Shown piece after piece: positions 26,001 to 36,059 of a DNA stretch of 64,000 nt. The notes below the pieces were generated by a model, which was given only the letters and a program-made list of their open reading frames with translations, ran no database searches and was not told the origin of the DNA. Position 1 is the stretch's first letter. The number at the start of each line of letters is the position of its first letter. This DNA comes from Diogma glabrata (taxonomy: Eukaryota; Arthropoda; Insecta; Diptera; Cylindrotomidae), in NCBI GenBank assembly GCA_963693315.1, contig OY856188.1, positions 197,709,758 through 197,773,757 on the forward strand, given 5' to 3'. The position numbers and the translations under genes are program-made.

Positions 26001-26216
26001 TTAAAATTTTTTATTGATTCATATATGTTTTGTCCCTGCAAATTCCGTGGACATGCCGCTTTATGGGCGGGTGGATTGCGCAAATTTGCTTTACCACTTG
26101 CAGACTTATTTTTTTTCGGTTGTACTGCCATATATATATCAAAATGTTTATTTTATTTTTTTGTGTTTTATTTTAAAATGCATAACTAAGTAAAAAATCC
26201 TATCATACTACAAAAT
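23027..26216 (-). mobile_element. LINE-B: non-LTR retrotransposon with intact endonuclease-RT ORF
   Basis: Minus-strand LINE. Its 3' end is marked by an A run of about 20 (T run at 23027-23047 on the plus strand) preceded by about 60 bp of 3' UTR. Its large ORF is complete. The 5' limit is uncertain: about 85 bp separate the ATG from repeat R1 copy 3, which could be the LINE's own 5' region. A short piece of the same 3' end occurs at 7326-7380, so this is not the only copy. Intactness suggests a fairly recent insertion. Confidence 0.85.
23108..26131 (-). CDS. LINE-B ORF2: APE endonuclease / reverse transcriptase
   Basis: A 1007-residue uninterrupted protein that would nick target DNA and copy its RNA there. 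The endonuclease (residues about 43-270) keeps Asn at QNICGLN, the catalytic Glu in LFLTETQ (E76), GDFN (D183, N185) and SDH (262-263). The linker is basic. The reverse transcriptase spans about 480-770, with KASGMDNIPP (497-506), NYRPIALLS, YGFRNKRST, ALDISKAFD (catalytic D627), AGVPQGSVLSPTLF and SFADD (D715, D716). The C-terminal part, with YIRPCMEYCCQVWGA and HRRTVADLVVFY, is typical of the Jockey/CR1 group. All catalytic residues are present. The start is the first ATG of the frame. No ORF1 is recognised upstream. Confidence 0.93.
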   Translation of the reverse strand: MAVQPKKNKSASGKANLRNPPAHKAACPRNLQGQNIYESIKNFKIHVQNICGLNANHDHVQHHLEHDKPNILFLTETQVSENFLFIESLNSKYRLESAFKLHQGVCAFIHESVAYTRFPNFELHGDGFNTMVLKICLPEMTFFTIALYRSPNKRNPNFFNILTKIMDEIRAKSPNCEVIVTGDFNVHNKSWLEFSKSTDDVDNSGKLAEIFAASQGLFQIVKSPTFTPRNGGDNSFLLDLYLTTMPDITSVDVAKGSIGNSDHYLISSVIKTDLLKTTAPKPRKIFHYSKMDKSGLQNFFHGFPFDRHCFYTDNVNVSAQNFTETIQFAINKFVPFSIVKPKQKYLYSKAAKTALRNKRRSFNIWIHNKTPTNRSQYLKANKISNQIISNEKSEIDRAKASKLTSMSVSDKSFYSAINSLNSGTKFSIPPIIDGDLIVNDPARKANLFAERFALNSTVLETPKEIPQIQSSGVNMNELHFKPKIVAKLLKGLNINKASGMDNIPPIILKTFSKELAPTLTKIFYQSYKSGIFPSCWKLANVQPVPKKGPRSDISNYRPIALLSVLSKVYEHYINTHISKFLEENHLISDSQYGFRNKRSTTDLLNYVAHCWNSILDKGGETYVIALDISKAFDRVWHANLINKLVAYGFHPNVVKLIQNFLSDRYISVTLDGYSSESKLINAGVPQGSVLSPTLFLIYINELLKITSNPINSFADDSTLHKSFEPLPSKGKMHERINPARRDAAINVNKDLNKVADWGDQNLVNFNSTKTQLLIVSRLKTEFPKDILFSMCDEPIGECKNIHLLGVTVSNDLLWNDHVMAMAKSASKKLGLLNRCKKFFTPYQLLHVYKSYIRPCMEYCCQVWGAASVSILALLDSVQKRAIRIVGDRTLTSQLDSLQHRRTVADLVVFYKYRHQQCSDEISGIMPQTYSYPRSTRQSAAATSETVKIPRCHTGRSQRDFFVRTAYKWNSLPEHLVSGGFNPQMFKKSVNLHLRTPVVVGPRSRPRS

Positions 26217-26640
26217 ATGACATATGCCAATATTTCATGATAAGATGAAGAAATAATAACAAAATAATAAGTGAAAAACAAATTGTGAGAAATTTGCAGA
26301 AAACAAAACAAAACTAAATGCCAATAATCCAGCTGATGCAGCGCACCCCAGACGCACCGCCCACCACCTCAATCGAGGCACAAAGCCCACACATAACTAC
26401 GTGTTGGTTCGATTCCTCGGAAGAGCTAATGAGCGGTACCGCTACGGAACGCTGCCCAGCTAAGACTGGAAGTGCTGCCGTTGACTAATTAAAGTTCGTC
26501 CGCCAGCACCCTAAGATATCATCTTGGCTAATGACATCTCCTGCCATTGCCAGTGGTATGTGATATCTCACGCTAACTCATATGTCAATGGCAGGGACTG
26601 GAGTACGCAGGGTAGTCAGACCCGTAGATCAACATTGATC
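26217..26640 (-). repeat. Repeat R1, copy 3
   Basis: Shares both the CCAATATTTCATGATA terminus and the ATTGCCAGTGGTAT centre with the other three copies. On the minus strand LRTPVPAID and VRYHIPLAMAGDVIS can be read, with stops between. It lies 85 bp upstream of the LINE-B ATG in the same orientation, so it may be the 5' UTR/ORF1 remnant of that LINE. Its middle is more GC-rich than other copies. Confidence 0.7.
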
Positions 26641-28931
26641 ATAATCGATCAAAATCGATCCCTCCTGCGGCTATGAAATATGAATTATGATATATAATAA
26701 ATAAATAATAATAATTGTTATATAATAAAAAATGATGGAAAAATAATAGTAAACATGTTTCATAATATTTCTAAGTTTTATGATGTGGCGCAGCCGTCTT
26801 TTAAAATAAAAATCAACCATTCATGTTTATTTATAGTTCCTTTTTATTACTAAGCATGCTTATTACTTTATAAGCATCCATATTTTAATTCGAAAATAAG
26901 AATAAAAGCTTACCATTGCATTAATAAATACGATCGATTTCAGTTATAAAAATATCATCGATCACCTTATAAACCTGTTTTTTTTCCTCAACTCATCTAA
27001 TCACCTTTCACAAGAAAGATAATAATAAAAGGTAACATGGTATATACGGGTTAAAAAATTACGATCATCTTAGATCATTTATATTCATAAGAACAAGAAT
27101 GGAAATAAAAAACGATTAAATGATCGTTTACAAATTAATTTTTTTTATTATTTTCGTTTTGTGATTCCACTACGATGTGAGAAATAAACACAATTTTCTG
27201 ATGTTTTTTGGTTTTTTCTAATTTAAAAACTTAACGATTCAACATTAAAAAAAATTATTATGGAAATAAAAAAAAAACTTAAGAATCAGATAAAAGACAC
27301 TGAAAATGAAATTTTATAAATAAAATTAATTTAAAGATGTTAACACAAAGTTATTTGATCTTCTCTAAGTTCTTATCTCGTTACGCGAGATCTTTGTAGC
27401 CTTGAAAGGAAGAAAAGATAAAAAGGATGTATAATATGGAGATGGATTAAGAAAAACCTTTTAGTGATATATTGATTGTAAATTAACTGAATAATAAAAA
27501 TGATGTTAGCGATAGCGATCGTGTTTTAAATTTTATCTAATTGATTGTAAAACAATAAAAAAAAAATGCAATTTGTGCCTTCGAGGACGATTGTTATCGA
27601 TGTGAATGATGGTGATATAAGGTGCGTTCGATTTGACTGAAACAACTGAAAAAACAACAACAATTGCATTTAATTTTTCAGTTGCTTCAGTTGTTTCAGT
27701 CAAATCGAACACGGCTATTATTTAAATTAATATTTTATGGTTTTTTGATTATAATAACCGTAAAATGAAAGAGAAAAGAAATGTCTGGGCCACAGAAAAA
27801 AAAAACTTGTTTCTTTTTAAAGTTAAACAATTTTGATCATAAATCAAATTGATTGATGCCACTCTTTGGTTTATTCAAAAATATTTTCGACCTGACTCAA
27901 AGTTTAGAATTTCTTTGATATTCGGACAACAATATCATTCTAAGAAATATATGAAATAAATTACAAGAAAGAAACAGAATTCGCGATCGACAAGGACGAA
28001 TTATTTTGTACAAAGATCGACCTAAATTTGTTATTCAGACAATGATAAATTAGAAGTAGAATGCTAGAGTGAACATGTAAACATGTAAAAATAGCGAGCT
28101 ACCAATCATCCTGTACTGTAATAATATTTTAAAGATATGGAAAATTATAATCACAAGGTCAATCCAATCAATTGTAATTGAAGATAGAAAAATGTATATT
28201 CTTAAGAAATTATATCTAAATTACAATTCAACTTTAACTTTTTTTTAAGAACAATAAAATTATTTCGTGATTTTAAAACAATTTTAATCAAGATAATAAT
28301 CACCAGATTGTGATCATTATGATCTCTTTCTGTTTATAAGTTTTAGTTCTTTTTTTCCTTTAGTTTTGCAAAATAAGAATAAATTTATTTGAACCGGGAA
28401 ATAGTTTAAAGTGTGAATTTTAGTAATAAGTTTGAAGAATATATATGGTCATTACCATATACAACTTATAATACAACCAATGAATGAATTTACAATCGAT
28501 TTAGGTTTCATGAATTATCTAATAACAACAACAAAAATGGTTTGATTGTTTGATAGGAAACATCCATCCCAATTTCGTGAGAATTTCATTTGTTAAATAT
28601 TTTACGTATAGGTTTTGTGAATAGAAATTAGATAAAACTTATGATAATTTTTATCATCGCGGAAGTGAAATATTGAAATTGTTAACGAGGTAAATGAATT
28701 ATTGAATATGGAGCTCCTTTCTATTTGAAGTTTAATCGATTCAGCCAGGTCTTTTAGATAAATTATAATAAACATGACTTTCGTGAACTAAAAGTTTTTA
28801 ATATTTTTAGTAATTAAACCAACTTTCTAGCTAAGAACCAAACCTTCAAGGCTTGGCATAAACGAGCCTCATGTTAAAACCCCTTTTGATAACTTCATTG
28901 TACACCAAAATTGTAAATTAGAAGAATTATA
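26641..28931. other. AT-rich stretch, no gene recognised
   Basis: About 2.3 kb of AT-rich DNA. The only clear structure is the hairpin at 27622-27712. Confidence 0.55.
27622..27712. mobile_element. Mini-hairpin (91 bp)
   Basis: Near-perfect inverted repeat with arms TTCGATTTGACTGAAACAAC and the reverse complement, ends GTGCG/CAC, and an AT-rich loop with CAACAACAATTG. The left arm is 29 bp, with one 2-bp gap. Its size fits a tiny MITE. Confidence 0.75.
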
Positions 28932-29379
28932 ATTACTAGGAGAGCCCGGCGTGCTTCGTTACGCTTATAAATAAAGTTTTTGCGTAGACATTTTGTTGAC
29001 GTAGAAGCAATGATTTCAAAAAGTGGTAATGAGAAATGCTAGCATATAATTTTTAATTTTTCTTTTTAAATAGATGTATGAAAAATAATCAGAACTCTAG
29101 CTGATCAGTTCGGATATATGAAAAATTAGCGATCAAATAAGTTTTCAAGTAAGCTTATTTGATCACTAACTTATTTGATCGCTAATTTTTCATATATCCG
29201 AACTGATCAGCTAGAGTTCTGATTATTTTTCATTCATATATTTAAAAAGAAAAATTAAAAATTATATGCTAGCATTTCTCATTTTCACTTGTTGAAATCA
29301 TTGCTTCAACGTCAACAAAATGTCTACACTAAAACTTTATTTATAAGCGTAGCGAAGCACGCCGTGCCCTCCTAGTAAT
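28932..29379. mobile_element. Palindromic copy of family P
   Basis: Left arm (28932-29140) and right arm (29168-29379) are inverted copies of the repeat whose pieces lie at 4491-4563 and 6381-6528. Both outer ends read ATTACTAGGAG-GGCGTGCTTCG. The arms are nearly identical. The short centre repeats TTATTTGATC. A foldback or head-to-head dimer; non-coding. Confidence 0.88.
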
Positions 29380-29399
29380 AATAAAAAAACAAAAAAAAA

Positions 29400-29753
29400 T
29401 AATACGTCTATTCACTCCTAAATCAATGCATAAACTCACTCATACCATTATCATTCATTAACAATATTCATTTCACCATTAACACCATAATAATTAAATC
29501 AAAGAAAATCAAAGAAAAATAATAATAATAAAAAAACAAAGAAAAATAACACGTCCATCCACTCCTAAATCAATGCATAAACTAAATTGAAATTTGAAAA
29601 GAAAATATAAAATACTAACTAAATCAATGCATAAACTCACTCATACCATTATCATTCATTCACAACATTCATTTCACCATTAACACCATAATAATTAAAT
29701 CAAAGAAAATCAAAGCTAACTAAATCAATGCATAAACTCACTGGGGGGGGGGC
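29400..29753. repeat. Direct repeats, ~95-bp unit, ending in a G run
   Basis: The unit AAATCAATGCATAAACTCAC-TCATACCATTATCATTCATT-...-CACCATAATAATTAAATC-AAAG occurs in full at about 29421-29518 and 29616-29713. Partial copies are at about 29562-29585 and 29721-29743. The last partial copy is followed directly by ten G residues (29744-29753), unusual in this AT-rich setting and possibly a collapsed or error-prone site in the assembly. Confidence 0.8.
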
Positions 29754-30315
29754 ATTAAATTCAAAAATACATCATAATTCGTCTATCACTTTTTTATTTA
29801 TGATCCGAAAAATCCCAAAAATCTTTAAAACCTAAGTTACACTAATATCAGTTAGCAGAGAAAATTTGAAATGAATCAAAATTCGAATAAAAAAGCCTTA
29901 GGCTCCAGAAAGTTTTTTTTAGCGTATTAATATATAAGATAACATGAATTGAATCGCAAGTTTCGAAAAGGGGTCCTTTCGGATATTTGAAATTTTACAG
30001 GAGATACAAAAAAACGAATTTCTTTTGAACAGTTCGAATTAAGAAAGCATTTTCTTCTCCAACTACTAATAGTTGTGTTGCATCAGTACATACTAAAATA
30101 GTTTCTTTGAATAAAAGTGTTTCGGGTAAAACGACTGTTACAGTTTTATGAGATGGGTCCTTTTCGAAATCCATCCAATGACTTAGATGGTTTTAGTAAT
30201 AAAGCGGCATTATGAAAGAATGTGTATTATTAAAAAAACATTTTTATTATTTTATTATAGGTTTATTTTTAATTTCACAGTATTTCTAAAAAAATAACAA
30301 TAAAATTTTTTTTTA

Positions 30316-30845
30316 TTAAAAATCTTCTTCGATGTCTGCCTGTGATGCTGCATCTGTCAGCCACTGCACAATTCCTTCGTAGAAGTTTTCAAAATCCACC
30401 GGTATATATTGTTTTAACTTGTCTATCCTACCTTCACTTTTAAGGGATTGATTGGCATTTTTGAGGTGTAGCAAGGAAATTCTTCAAGCCATGTTTGCAC
30501 AGCAACCGACAGGACAAAAGTTTTGTTGTTTATTTCGTTGCCAATGAAGGGATGACATAAGACTTCACCCGGCTTTTCAAAGATGAACTAAAAAAAGTAG
30601 ACACTTGAAAGAAAACCTTATAAATTTTGTTTAACTTGTTTCCCATAGCTTCTTTCCGACAATAGTTTTGCCCTGAAGTTAACTTTGCACCACGATTTGA
30701 AGTCTATGGCATTGGAATACGTTATCTTTTTGACACTAAATTTCTCGCCCTTGGTGCTATTGAGTATTAAATCCACGGATCGCGGTATGACGGCTGCTCT
30801 ACCCTTTACAACGCCTCCACATAATAATGTCGTTTGCAATTGATT
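30316..30845 (-). pseudogene. Unidentified spliced gene fragment with one short intron
   Basis: Minus strand. The first exon-like stretch is 30845-30636, preceded by an intron-acceptor-like GGTTTTAG and containing GGVVKGRAAVIPRSVD and SWCKVNFRAKLLSERSYG. A 48-bp GT...AG intron (30635-30588, acceptor TTTTTTTAG) joins it in frame to the next exon, which reads FIFEKPGEVLCHPFIGNE. A one-base shift near 30475 is needed to reach the C-terminal frame with YIPVDFENFYEGIVQWLTD and an acidic end, with stop at 30318-30316 followed by AATAAA. Codon use and clean splice frame suggest a real host or transposon gene. I do not recognise the family. The single indel could be decay or a sequence error. Confidence 0.5.
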
Positions 30846-31601
30846 CTAAAACCAGATATGAGACCTTCTCGCTCATAAAACATCGGTCTACATGTGTACA
30901 TAGAAAAAATGCGAAAAAGTCCACATTGAAAAAAATCCGAGTTGAGCTCTTTTCGAAATTTACAAAAATAAGTAATTTTTTTCATGATAGGTGTGTCACA
31001 TGATGATCAACACTTTCAATATGACGATTATTGCAAAATGAATATACGAACGAATTGCATAAGTTTCCTCAATGCAAATGACATCTTACTGGGTGGAGTA
31101 ATTTAATTGTTTCAATATTAATATTATAATTTTTATTAAAATCTAAAAACTTGTAAGAAATATTGAATTAATTTTAACCCAATTTGAATTATTTTATTTC
31201 AAAATCATAATACAATAAATAAAAAAATTGCATTTAAATATCGTTGAATATTTTTTTTTAAATCAATAACATTAAGTTATTTTCAATTTCAGGTCTAAGA
31301 CAGTAATAAATTGCATAATACGTCAATATTAGATAAATAAAGTTGTTGAAGATATATTTTATGTTTCCTGAAGTTTTCTTTTAAGTAGCAAGCGAATTCA
31401 ATTCGATTGACAAAGAAAATCAACAAAATTAGAAAGGTTTAATAATTTAATAATTTATGTTCATAAATCAAAATGATGAATTTTACAATATCGAATTATT
31501 GCGATAAAAATTCAAATTATTGCGATAAAATCAATAAAAAAAAAAAGATAAAAATCAACAAATTTCTTCTTCTTTTAATTTTGTATTGTAAATAATATAA
31601 A
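30846..31601. other. AT-rich stretch, nothing recognised
   Basis: No ORF of interest. Upstream exons of the 30.3-30.8 kb fragment could lie here, but I could not identify any. Confidence 0.4.
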
Positions 31602-31629
31602 TATTATTTACATAAGTTAGGATACTACA
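31602..31629 (+). repeat. Probable 5' LTR end (remnant)
   Basis: TATTATTTACATAAGTTAGG and the following ATACTACA are identical to the end of the 3' LTR (45661-45688). Immediately after it, ACTGGCTAACGAGG could be a decayed primer-binding site. The upstream part of the LTR is not recognisable. Confidence 0.6.
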
Positions 31630-31734
31630 AAACTGGCTAACGAGGATAGGATTAATTTTGTGGGAGGTGAGACAAGTTATATGGATTTGGAAAAATTTTA
31701 AATCGCCACGTCACCAACGTTGTAAAGATATTCA

Positions 31735-31860
31735 CTAAACATCGATGTTTTGAATTTACTCGATGTTTACACACGATACATCGCATATATTCGATATTTT
31801 TTTTAAAGAATTTTTCTATTCGATGTATCGATGTTTTTTATAAAAACATCGAATCAATGA
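31735..31860. repeat. ACATCGATGT-type words, possible hAT subterminal repeats
   Basis: Several copies of ATCGATGT/ACATCGAT-type words (for example AAACATCGATGTTTT, ATACATCGCAT, GATGTATCGATGTTTTT). The same words recur at 38155-38260. They stand just upstream of the hAT-2 coding remnant and may be its subterminal transposase-binding repeats. Confidence 0.5.
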
Positions 31861-31954
31861 CAAACTAACTCTGACAGATGTGTACAGCTTTTTGATTTTT
31901 ATTAATTTTTTCCCATTTTCGTTTTAAAAATTGTACGAGTGCTAAACATTAGGT

Positions 31955-33020
31955 GGCTGTGGCTGATTTTGGTACTAACACACATCGTGTTTAGCGCATA
32001 CTCTAAATTTAGTTCCGCAAAATACAGTACAACAGTGTCCTACGAAAACTAATAACTAAGGTCAAGGGCATTGTTACATGGTTCAAGCAAAGTAATATAG
32101 CAAGCAAAGAACTAAGAAAAACGAAATAAAGAAACAAAATTAATTCAAGAAGATGCGACAACATAAAACAGCCCTTACTATATGATAGGGAGGTTTTTAG
32201 AGTTACGGGGTGTCGTCAAAGATATAACTATAACTGGCATAAAATAGGACCACATATGCTCAATGCGTCAGAACTAGCAATTCTATCTTCTGTATTACAC
32301 GTTTTACGACAGCTCGAAGCTGCAGTAGCAAGTTGAGTCTATCAGTTCATTGCCTAGTTTTAATAATTCAACCTTTAACTGTAGAAAACCCGCTCGCCAA
32401 AGAATTGAAATCGCTTGTGATTAATGAAATTGAAAAACGAGTGGGTGCTATAGAAAGAGTTAATCCAATCGCTATAGCCACTGTATTAGAGCCGACGTAT
32501 AAAAGAATGCACTTCAGGGACGCTTTTGCTTACTCTACAGCAGTCAATAAAATAAAAATCTTTGTGAAAAATACTAAATGCAAAATATCGAAATATCGGC
32601 ATCTGATTCAAATCAATCTGAAAAATAAGAAAATAGTTTTTTCTTATGGGAAGATCATTAATTAATTAACAAGAGACACAAAAATTATTTATTTACTTGC
32701 GTAGTGCAGTTGGAAAAACACACAAAGAAAATCCTTTGAAAATCTGGCATTATTTAAGAATTCAGTTTCTCAAACTTTACTTATAGATACTATAAAATAT
32801 CGAACTATTGTAGGGACTTTTGCTCCATCTTGAGTCAATCTCCATCTTGTCAGCAAAAAAATAAAATGAAAGGAAAACCGTTAAGTAAACTTTTGTTTCT
32901 GCAAAGTTTATCTAAAGAACATTGGTCTGAATGGACAACATTTCATATATGGAGTAACATTGCAAATATGCTAACTGTATTTTTTATTTTGCCGTTTGTT
33001 GATTATTTGGATAATTAGTT
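31955..33020 (+). pseudogene. hAT-2 transposase pseudogene (ZBED4-like)
   Basis: Second, unrelated hAT transposase. Readable pieces are FGTNTHR, KVKGIVTWFKQSNIAS (about 32060-32110), YYMIGRFLELRGVVKDI (about 32180-32235), PLTVENPLAKELKSLVINE and AIATVLEPTYKRMHFRDAFA (32370-32530). After a gap come IKYRTIVGTFAPS and KGKPLSKLLFLQSLSKEHW (to about 32930), the conserved C-terminal end of this transposase group. The N-terminal BED finger and the DDE Asp region are not visible, and several stops interrupt the frame. Dead copy. Confidence 0.82.
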
Positions 33021-33305
33021 TTAGCTTTGAAATTCTTTTTATTCTTCTTATTGTAATGAACAGTCCAAAATTTTAATTTAATATTTCTATTTGTAGTTTT
33101 TATTTCATTTAAAAGCTTTATCTCATCTCACTCATAAAATTCTACTTATTTCTGTCAGACTTAATAGAAAAATCGCCTAAAGCTGAAATAGTCATAGCGG
33201 TTGATTTGCGGTTGATTGATTCTGTTACTAGGAACAGAAGATCTCAACTTGCTCAATCAGCTAGTTGATAAACCAATTCACATTCCTAACATTAGCAGTT
33301 TCACA

Positions 33306-34135
33306 TAGGGATTGCAATCCCGGGATCCCGACATATTTTCACGATCCCGAAATTCCGGGATAAACAAAAGAAAATTTCGAGATTACAGGATTGTTAAATT
33401 TGCCGGGATTAATCAATGGTAAAAACAAGTAGCTTAAGTTCGCATCAGTTTTTGTTGATTTGTAATTTATTTATTTTTGGTTTACGGGAACGACAACCCC
33501 GCGTTGACGGGAGCTCTATTATTAACATATGAGCTAACGTTAGATATCAAATACCAATGACAATTGCAGTGAGATTAACCTAGCCAAGGTTATATCAAAG
33601 TAAGCCTGGTGTATTAAATCTATTCATTCAACGGTAGCACAGTCTGTCTTTCTCTATTCTATCATGAAATATGGGCTAATGCCTTGGCAGCTATTCAGCG
33701 GACAGATAGTTCCAATTCGAAGCATGCATAAAAGTTTTTGCTAACGGATATTTGACGTTACATGAAGCAGCAGACATGGAATGTGAAGCAGTCAGCAGAT
33801 GATCGATATTTTCACACTGCTTTATCATCAAGTACAGATTATACCGAAAATGGTAAAGCAAAGCGGGCATAAAGAATCCCATTTGCAGCTAATGTATAAT
33901 GACTGATTGATCGTTCCACCAAAAAGTGTGAAATTGGAACGGGATTTTCAGCGTCCGGAAATTAAAGTTTTATTTTGGTTCTTGAACACTAAAAAAATGG
34001 AACATATGTTTTTATTTGAAAATAGTTTTTCTTAATAATTTGCGGTTTTCCATACAAATTTTAAATCCCGTGATTTAAAATTTATGAATCCCGTAGTCCT
34101 GGGATTTATAGAACGCTACGGGATTGCAATCCCTA
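33306..34135. mobile_element. TIR element with TAGGGATTGCAATCCCG ends
   Basis: Terminal inverted repeats TAGGGATTGCAATCCCG at both ends (33306-33322 and reverse complement to 34135), with further GGGATCCCG and ATCCCG words inside each end. Flanking octamers GTTTCACA and GTCACACA agree at six of eight positions, compatible with an old hAT-type 8-bp duplication. It contains repeat R1 copy 4 and a 63-residue minus frame (33691-33882) that I do not recognise. Confidence 0.72.
33480..33676 (+). repeat. Repeat R1, copy 4
   Basis: Opposite in orientation to the other three copies. It keeps ATGAGCTAACGTTAGATATC, a CAATTGCAGTGAG segment, TTCAACGGTAGCAC and, at its end, TATCATGAAATATGGG. Degraded and shorter. 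It is nested within the TIR element. Confidence 0.65.
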
Positions 34136-35445
34136 GTCACACACCCCATCTTTTGGATTTATTCCCCGAAATATAGAATTATGGTCGATCCGCCCTGTGA
34201 TGACCTTTTATTTAATCGTTTGCGTTTAATTTGAAAATTTTCGTTAAATTCGTTTCAAACTTTTAGCAATAGATTAATAAAATTTTAGGTACATTTTTTA
34301 ATCTAGTTTTCATAAAATTATTTTATCATCAAGTAGTCATTTCAAAATTTATTAAAAAAGTTTTGTTTTTTAATTATTCAGATTTTTGTTTTCGTAAGAT
34401 TCAGATTCATTTTTTAATTAACCAAAAAAATTAAAATAATTGTTATACGTCTGCCGCAAAAACGGTCTAAAAGATATATTTTGTAATTTTAATTAAATAA
34501 ACATACTTAACTATATATACATATAAATGTGAATTAAGGCAAATTTAAATAAACATAAAATTTTTACAGTTTATTTTATATAGTTTAAAGTGTTGAATTG
34601 TGATTTATAATATTAATTAATATATTGAAATAGAAAGAATACTATTCTAAGCAACAAATATAAGAATTAATTTTTGATTGTGACCAATGTCAGCAGGCGT
34701 GTCAGATCAGCGAATGAAAGGACAAGGGAATCAAGTATCTGATTATTAGCGAGAATGACTAGCTAATGGTGAACACGTAGTGCTATTATTAACAGCTATA
34801 GCCCAATAGCTTATCTGATCACTGCGGTGAGGCCAGAATTCAAAACAGGCCTTGTTCTGCAATAAATAATACTCCACATCCACGAGCTTTATGGCATTGT
34901 ATGCATGTGAACTGGCATGCTATGAACATCTTTTTGACCAATCTCAACTGGACTAGTTTTGTAACGACGGACTATTTTCAATTTTTACTCTAAAATAATA
35001 GTTTTCAAATTCAATGAAATTCCCTAATAATTTTATTAATTTTTTTCAATTGTAATAAACATTTATTTAAACATTTATTTGTACCACTGTACAATTAAAC
35101 ATTTTTTTGATGATGATTTAAATAAGTTCAATTAAAAATACAAGTTTTGCATTGTTGTTATATGTTGGAGAAATTGCTTATTACGATGATGTAAGTGGAA
35201 ACAGAAAGCTTAATATTGTGTACATAAGCGATCATATTGTTTTGATCGGGCGCAATTAGTAAATAAAATTAAATCAAAATGATAAGTGTTCAGTAAATTA
35301 ATAAAATTAAACAAATGGTGATTGATCATTGTTATTATTTTGTATCAAATTAGCGAAAATAATTTATAAAATTATTTTAAAGAAAGTTCTTATTTACAAT
35401 TTGAAAACATTAAAATTTTGCAAATTTAATTAAATAATAATAGTT
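34136..35445. other. AT-rich stretch, no gene recognised
   Basis: AT-rich, apart from a more balanced segment at about 34680-34940 that has no recognisable reading frame. Confidence 0.5.
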
Positions 35446-35791
35446 ATGAAATGTTGTATATGTAAATGTGTGAACTCAAATCGTTACGAAAAGCATAATA
35501 GAAATAAAATAACGATACAAAATATTTAAACGCATAGTTAAAAGCACTAAATTTAAAACAATGAAAACCGCAGAAACATGATGTAATTTGTTCGCAGCAT
35601 TTTGAGGAAAATTGTTTAGATCGAAGTTCACCGTTCAGACGTATCCTTGTATCCTTGTCTTGAGAAAACTGCAATACCTACTATTTTTAATCAAATGTCT
35701 GGGGAATCGTTAATAAAGGGAGTTATCACAGAAGATAAACGAAGACGTAAAATAAAACATGAAGAAGACAACATTCAAGAAATAAACTAAT
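35446..35791 (+). pseudogene. THAP-domain exon, broken
   Basis: A THAP zinc finger (C2CH, DNA-binding; found in P-element-type transposases and host THAP proteins). From ATG 35446 the translation starts MKCCICKCVNSNRYEKH and continues KITIQN to a stop. After another stop, HDVICSQHFEENCLDR (about 35577-35625) gives the Cys-X2-His-Phe end of the finger. A last frame has KTAIPTIFNQ, matching the usual end of a THAP domain, then a basic KRRRKIKHEED tail to TAA at 35791. A GTAAGC donor-like site follows within 5 bp. At least two in-frame stops and one shift: a pseudogene, or an old transposon exon. Confidence 0.68.
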
Positions 35792-36059
35792 GTAAGCCTT
35801 TTTGAATTTTAATTTGTATAATTTTTGGTGATTCATTTTTGTAGAACTAAATTATTTTCTCTGTTAGTTAATTAATAGTTTCTTTACATTATTCAATCTG
35901 TGATATGATAAGAGATTTGCAAGTGTATATTTGTTTGTCTTAGATTCAGTTTTCATATATTTTTTGAATATTTGTTAAAATATTTTATACCGGTTTAATA
36001 TTATATTCGTGTAAAAGTCCAATTTTTGTAACAGTTTATCTGCAGATAAAAACGTTGAT

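Noticed and set aside
28932..29379. Possible LTR or tandem duplication
   Set aside because: The copies are inverted, not direct, and no coding region lies between them.
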